From assembly GCA_000634415.1 (NCBI GenBank), contig JFNH01000096.1, positions 1-47,681 of the forward strand: a DNA stretch of 47,681 nt, written 5' to 3'. Source of the DNA: Prochlorococcus sp. scB245a_519A13. Lineage in GTDB: Bacteria > Cyanobacteriota > Cyanobacteriia > PCC-6307 > Cyanobiaceae. Position numbers and translations under genes: made by a program. Shown here in pieces: positions 44,505 through 47,681 of this stretch. Position 1 is the stretch's first letter. Each line of letters starts with the position of its first letter. The notes under the pieces were generated by a model. The model saw only the letters and a program-made list of their open reading frames with translations. It was not told the origin of the DNA and did no database searches.

Positions 44505-46046
44505 CTAATTAACTAATGTAGGGATTAATCCAACCAATTTAGCTAGAGTTAGCTGCTGACTGAGAGCATTCGTTGAAGATTCATATAAATTTATTGCGAT
44601 TTTTGGCCAAAAACCTATCACCAAAGTAGGCAACAATAAGCTGAATCCAATCGTCAATTCTCGCCCATTCATCTCTTTAACTGTTGCTAGTGCAGGAATT
44701 CTAGGGCCAAAGAATACTCTTCTACACATTGATAGTAGATATATTGGTGTAAGAACTAAACCTATAGCTGCAATAAGAATAGTGATCGATCTAAAGATAG
44801 AGCTGAAACCTTCTTGACTAGTTATTCCTAAAAATACAGTAATTTCACTTATAAATCCGCTCATCCCAGGTAGGGCTAGAGAGGCCAAAGAACTTGCCAA
44901 GAAAAAAGCAAAAGTTATTGGCAAGACCTTTGCCAAACCGCCCATATTTGGGATTGAAAGAGTATTTGTTCTTTCATAGAATGAGCCCGTAACAAAAAAC
45001 ATAGCTGCAGCTATAAGTCCGTGGCTTATCATTTGAAGCATTGCTCCACTTATACCTAAAGCATCTACTGCTCCAATCCCTAATAGAACAAAACCCATAT
45101 GACTCACAGAGCTACATGCAATTCTCCTTTTAACATTGTCTTGAGCAAATGCATTAAGAGCTCCATAAATTATATTAATGATTCCAAGAATAATTAACGC
45201 AGGTGCTATTTGAAGATGTACTTCAGGTAGTATTTGAACGTTGAATCTTAAGAGGGCATAACCTCCCATTTTTAAAAGTATTCCAGCGAGTAACATCGAA
45301 ACTGGAGCATTAGCTTCTCCATGTGCATCGGGTAACCATGTATGTAATGGAAAGATAGGAAGTTTTACACCAAAACCAATTAAAAATCCTAGATAGGACA
45401 ATAACGCTAGGCTTCCTGTTACATGTTTATTGGTTAAATCGGTAATGTTTAGAGTAAAAGTATCACCACTCAAGGCAAGTGCAAGTCCACTTATGAGTAT
45501 TAATAAAGAGGCCAAAGCTGTATAAAGAATAAATTTTGTGGCTGCATATAATTTCTTTTTTCCTCCCCAAATAGCAATGAGAAGATATACCGGAACCAAT
45601 TCAAGTTCCCATGCCAAGAAAAATAATAGAAAATCTTGAGAAAGGAAAACTAATGCCTGTGCTGATGCTTGTACTAATAAAAGAGCAAAATATAAATTAG
45701 ATTTTTTCTTAATTTTCCAACTTGCCGCAGCCGATAAAAATGTAATTAACCCACTTAATGCTATTAAAGGAGCAGATAACCCATCTACCCCAAGAGACCA
45801 CTCTAAGCCTATTGATGGTAACCAAGAAGCTCTTTCTACCAGTTGTAAAGAGCTATCTGAAGTATTGAATTTTTGAAAAAGGACACCGATTATCAGTAAA
45901 AAATCTATAAATAAAAAACTTAATGAGATATTTCTAGGGAGTGAATTGTCTTCTCCTTCTTTTGAACTCAAGAAAGGCATTATTAACGCCCCAATTAAGG
46001 GCAGTAAAACAATAGATGATAGCCAAGGAAAAGATTCTAAATTCAT
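44505..46046 (-). CDS. ndhD: NAD(P)H-quinone oxidoreductase chain 4 (NdhD)
   Basis: Proton-pumping antiporter-like subunit of NDH-1. 513 residues with about 14 membrane helices. Conserved segments: [38 protein letters not shown] (key glutamate), [20 protein letters not shown] (key lysine, TWLPDAHxEAP), and [18 protein letters not shown]. The NdhD1 type (NDH-1L, respiration and cyclic flow) is likelier than NdhD3/D4, but this is by general similarity only. Confidence 0.95.
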   Translation of the reverse strand: MNLESFPWLSSIVLLPLIGALIMPFLSSKEGEDNSLPRNISLSFLFIDFLLIIGVLFQKFNTSDSSLQLVERASWLPSIGLEWSLGVDGLSAPLIALSGLITFLSAAASWKIKKKSNLYFALLLVQASAQALVFLSQDFLLFFLAWELELVPVYLLIAIWGGKKKLYAATKFILYTALASLLILISGLALALSGDTFTLNITDLTNKHVTGSLALLSYLGFLIGFGVKLPIFPLHTWLPDAHGEANAPVSMLLAGILLKMGGYALLRFNVQILPEVHLQIAPALIILGIINIIYGALNAFAQDNVKRRIACSSVSHMGFVLLGIGAVDALGISGAMLQMISHGLIAAAMFFVTGSFYERTNTLSIPNMGGLAKVLPITFAFFLASSLASLALPGMSGFISEITVFLGITSQEGFSSIFRSITILIAAIGLVLTPIYLLSMCRRVFFGPRIPALATVKEMNGRELTIGFSLLLPTLVIGFWPKIAINLYESSTNALSQQLTLAKLVGLIPTLVN

Positions 46047-46126
46047 TTATATTAATGAATAATTTTTTTATTCTAGTTGAAGTTGTACTAGCTTGAGACT
46101 ATAACATTAAAAATGCCTAAGTAAAA

Positions 46127-47074
46127 CTACTTATACAAGATAGCGCTAAATTGGCTGCCGGTTGTTTGAAGGTTTAAGAATGGCGCTCTACTAGCTACAC
46201 CTGACATCTCCCATGCTTTAACCATGGCATGACTGACTTTTTTACCATTTTCTTTTTTACACAAAGCTAAGATACTTGGACCAGCCCCACTAATTGCGCA
46301 TCCTAAGGCACCTGCATTTAGTGCTGCATCTTTAACTTCTAATCCACCCTTAATAAGTTTCCATCTGTAGGGTTCATGTAGCTTATCAAACATTCCCTCT
46401 TTTATAAGTTCCGCATTTCCTGCTTTTAAGCCGTTTAGTAACAAAGTAAGTGCCCCCATATTTGTCACTGCATCAGATATAGGTACATTCTTGGGCATAA
46501 CCTTTCTTGCTTCACTTGTGCTTAAACGAATTGCCGGTATTGCTACAACAGCTTTAATTGAATCGTGCCAGTCACATCTAATGATTCTCCATCTCTGAGA
46601 AGAAGACCTGGCTGTTAAACAAAGTCCACCCAGAAGAGAGGGAACCACATTGTCAGGATGACCTTCTATATCAATGGCAAGTTCAAGGAGTTTTTCTTTG
46701 GACAAAGGAGAGTTCATTATTGCATTTGCTCCGATTAGGCCAGCAACTATTGCTGTAGCACTACTTCCTAGCCCGCGTGCAGGCGGCACTGCCAACTTAA
46801 CTCTTGCTTCAAGTGCAAACGGATCCATATTTGCGCTCTCCCATACTTTCTGAGCTGCTCTGAAAACTAAGTTTTCAGGTCCTCCTCTCAAATGATTACC
46901 ATCTGTGCTTTCCATTATTAAATCAAATCTATCTCCACCACCTTCAATTCTTGTAAATATAAACTCATTATACAAATCTAATGCTGCTCCAAGACAATCG
47001 AATCCAGGCCCTAAATTGGCAGTTGTGGAAGGCACTGTTACCCTTATTTTTTTAAATACTTCAGGAATAGACAT
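46127..47074 (-). CDS. thrB: Homoserine kinase
   Basis: GHMP-family kinase phosphorylating homoserine on the way to threonine. 315 residues. N-terminal VTVPSTTANLGPGFDCLGAAL, the ATP-binding loop VPPARGLGSSATAIVAGLIG and the C-terminal GAGPSILALC are all typical. It starts 9 bp after the glucokinase stop and is followed by ndhD after an 80-bp gap. Confidence 0.97.
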   Translation of the reverse strand: MSIPEVFKKIRVTVPSTTANLGPGFDCLGAALDLYNEFIFTRIEGGGDRFDLIMESTDGNHLRGGPENLVFRAAQKVWESANMDPFALEARVKLAVPPARGLGSSATAIVAGLIGANAIMNSPLSKEKLLELAIDIEGHPDNVVPSLLGGLCLTARSSSQRWRIIRCDWHDSIKAVVAIPAIRLSTSEARKVMPKNVPISDAVTNMGALTLLLNGLKAGNAELIKEGMFDKLHEPYRWKLIKGGLEVKDAALNAGALGCAISGAGPSILALCKKENGKKVSHAMVKAWEMSGVASRAPFLNLQTTGSQFSAILYK

Positions 47075-47083
47075 TTTTTGTTT

Positions 47084-47681
47084 TTAAGTTTTTAAAAGCA
47101 TTTTTGCTCTACAGGCTGCACTAAAAAGTCCAAACTCGTCATCTAAGATTACTTTCATAGGTATTGTTTTAAGAATATCTTTTAATCTTCCCTTGTCGAA
47201 AAATTGTTTTAAAAATAAATCTGACTTAAAATTTTTAAAATGTTTTGATGCGGTTCCTCCAGAAATCCATAACCCGCCAAAGCACAATTCTTGAAGAGCA
47301 ACATCTCCCAATAAAGAGGCATAAGCGCCTAACCAAATCCTCTCAACTTCCATCATAAGGGGATCCCCTTCTTTGGAAAGATTACAAATTTTTTCAGGAA
47401 GTTCTTTTCTCGCAGCATCAGAAATTTTTATTTTTTTTAAATATTGATTTAGAGGATGATTCAGGGCATCAGGTTTGCTTAGTCTCCATTCGGCAATTCT
47501 AGATAAACCAGTGCCGCTAATAATTCTTTCGCAAGATACCCTTTCAACTTTTAGGTAATTCTTGAGCCAAACTTTTAATTCCCATTCTAATTTTGACTTT
47601 GGGGAGTACTCAACATGACCACCTTCACTAGCTAAAACTTTTACTTTTTGCCCTGATATTATTCCTCTTGCAATGCCCAAA
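47084..47681 (-). CDS. glk: Glucokinase (partial, N-terminus beyond window)
   Basis: Phosphorylates glucose at C6. The frame remains open to the right edge, so the N-terminal ATP-binding part (about 140-150 residues) is missing. Visible: (T/G)LGIARG at the edge, ASEGGHVEYSPKS (the catalytic GGH of the family), VERIISGTGLSRI and the C-terminal CFGGLWISGGTASKH, which match bacterial Glk (COG0837). The TTG at 47680 is probably an internal Leu codon, not a start. It precedes thrB by 9 bp. Confidence 0.9.
   Translation of the reverse strand, partial: LGIARGIISGQKVKVLASEGGHVEYSPKSKLEWELKVWLKNYLKVERVSCERIISGTGLSRIAEWRLSKPDALNHPLNQYLKKIKISDAARKELPEKICNLSKEGDPLMMEVERIWLGAYASLLGDVALQELCFGGLWISGGTASKHFKNFKSDLFLKQFFDKGRLKDILKTIPMKVILDDEFGLFSAACRAKMLLKT

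Noticed and set aside
1-47681. CRISPR arrays, insertion sequences, prophage or integron signatures
   Set aside because: No regularly spaced direct repeats, transposase or integrase reading frames, or att-like duplication at the tRNA-Leu 3' end was seen.

Overview
The window looks like a piece of a Prochlorococcus chromosome, most likely a high-light-adapted (MED4-like) strain. This is inferred from very AT-rich DNA, tiny intergenic gaps, frequent TTG starts, and an alpha-carboxysome operon in the marine picocyanobacterial order (csoS1-rbcL-rbcS-csoS2-csoSCA-csoS4A-csoS4B-acRAF). Plastocyanin, NDH-1 subunits NdhL and NdhD, a Ycf51 homologue, cyAbrB and a cyanobacterial group 2 sigma factor agree. 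No phage, transposon, CRISPR array or genomic-island signature was seen; almost every gene looks like core picocyanobacterial content.

Layout. 1-415: 3' part of a Ham1/RdgB NTP pyrophosphatase (-). 416-742: gene-free leader of the carboxysome operon, with a repeated 14-mer and a GC-rich palindromic patch. 743-7723 (+): Form IA RuBisCO and alpha-carboxysome operon, with an intrinsic-terminator-like hairpin between rbcS and csoS2. 7730-9200 (-): small cyanobacterial protein, RidA, glyoxalase II. 9241-12218 (+): hisG, an ABC exporter, a GNAT acetyltransferase. 12219-13543 (-): a pair of arsenosugar-type glycosyltransferases. 13709-15103 (+): dnaA. 15112-16341 (-): a long GST-like protein, divergent from glutathione reductase (16394-17758, +). 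17761-18840 (-): Ca2+/cation antiporter. 18959-21700 (+): pyrC, intronless tRNA-Leu(UAA), ndhL, a DUF3007-like protein, trpA. 21783-22139 (-): cyAbrB; 22237-22506 (+): YCII-like protein. 22701-24352 (-): sigma factor, DUF1232/YkvA protein and HTH protein in one run. 24515-25174 (-) hisIE; 25237-25707 (+) QueD-like protein. 25756-36050 (-): long co-oriented run from ycf51 down to clpB, including glgB, hemE and petE. 36103-42411 (+): TamB-like giant protein, proA, folB, lipase-like hydrolase. 42404-47681 (-): glucokinase (partial), thrB, ndhD, oligopeptidase A.

How the parts work together. The left 8 kb builds the CO2-fixing compartment: RuBisCO, its scaffold CsoS2, the internal carbonic anhydrase, one hexameric shell protein, two pentameric vertex proteins and the assembly factor acRAF. 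The remainder is housekeeping: histidine, tryptophan, proline, threonine, pyrimidine, folate and haem synthesis, glycogen branching and glucose phosphorylation, photosynthetic and respiratory electron transport, redox and aldehyde detoxification, and regulation (sigma factor, cyAbrB, DnaA).

I found no wholly new multi-gene system. The best leads are the expression architecture of the carboxysome operon (hairpins, repeated leader motif, strong ribosome-binding sites only at the pentamer genes), a sigma/YkvA/HTH gene run, the ndhL-DUF3007 pairing, and a QueD-like protein lacking a usual zinc-ligand histidine.
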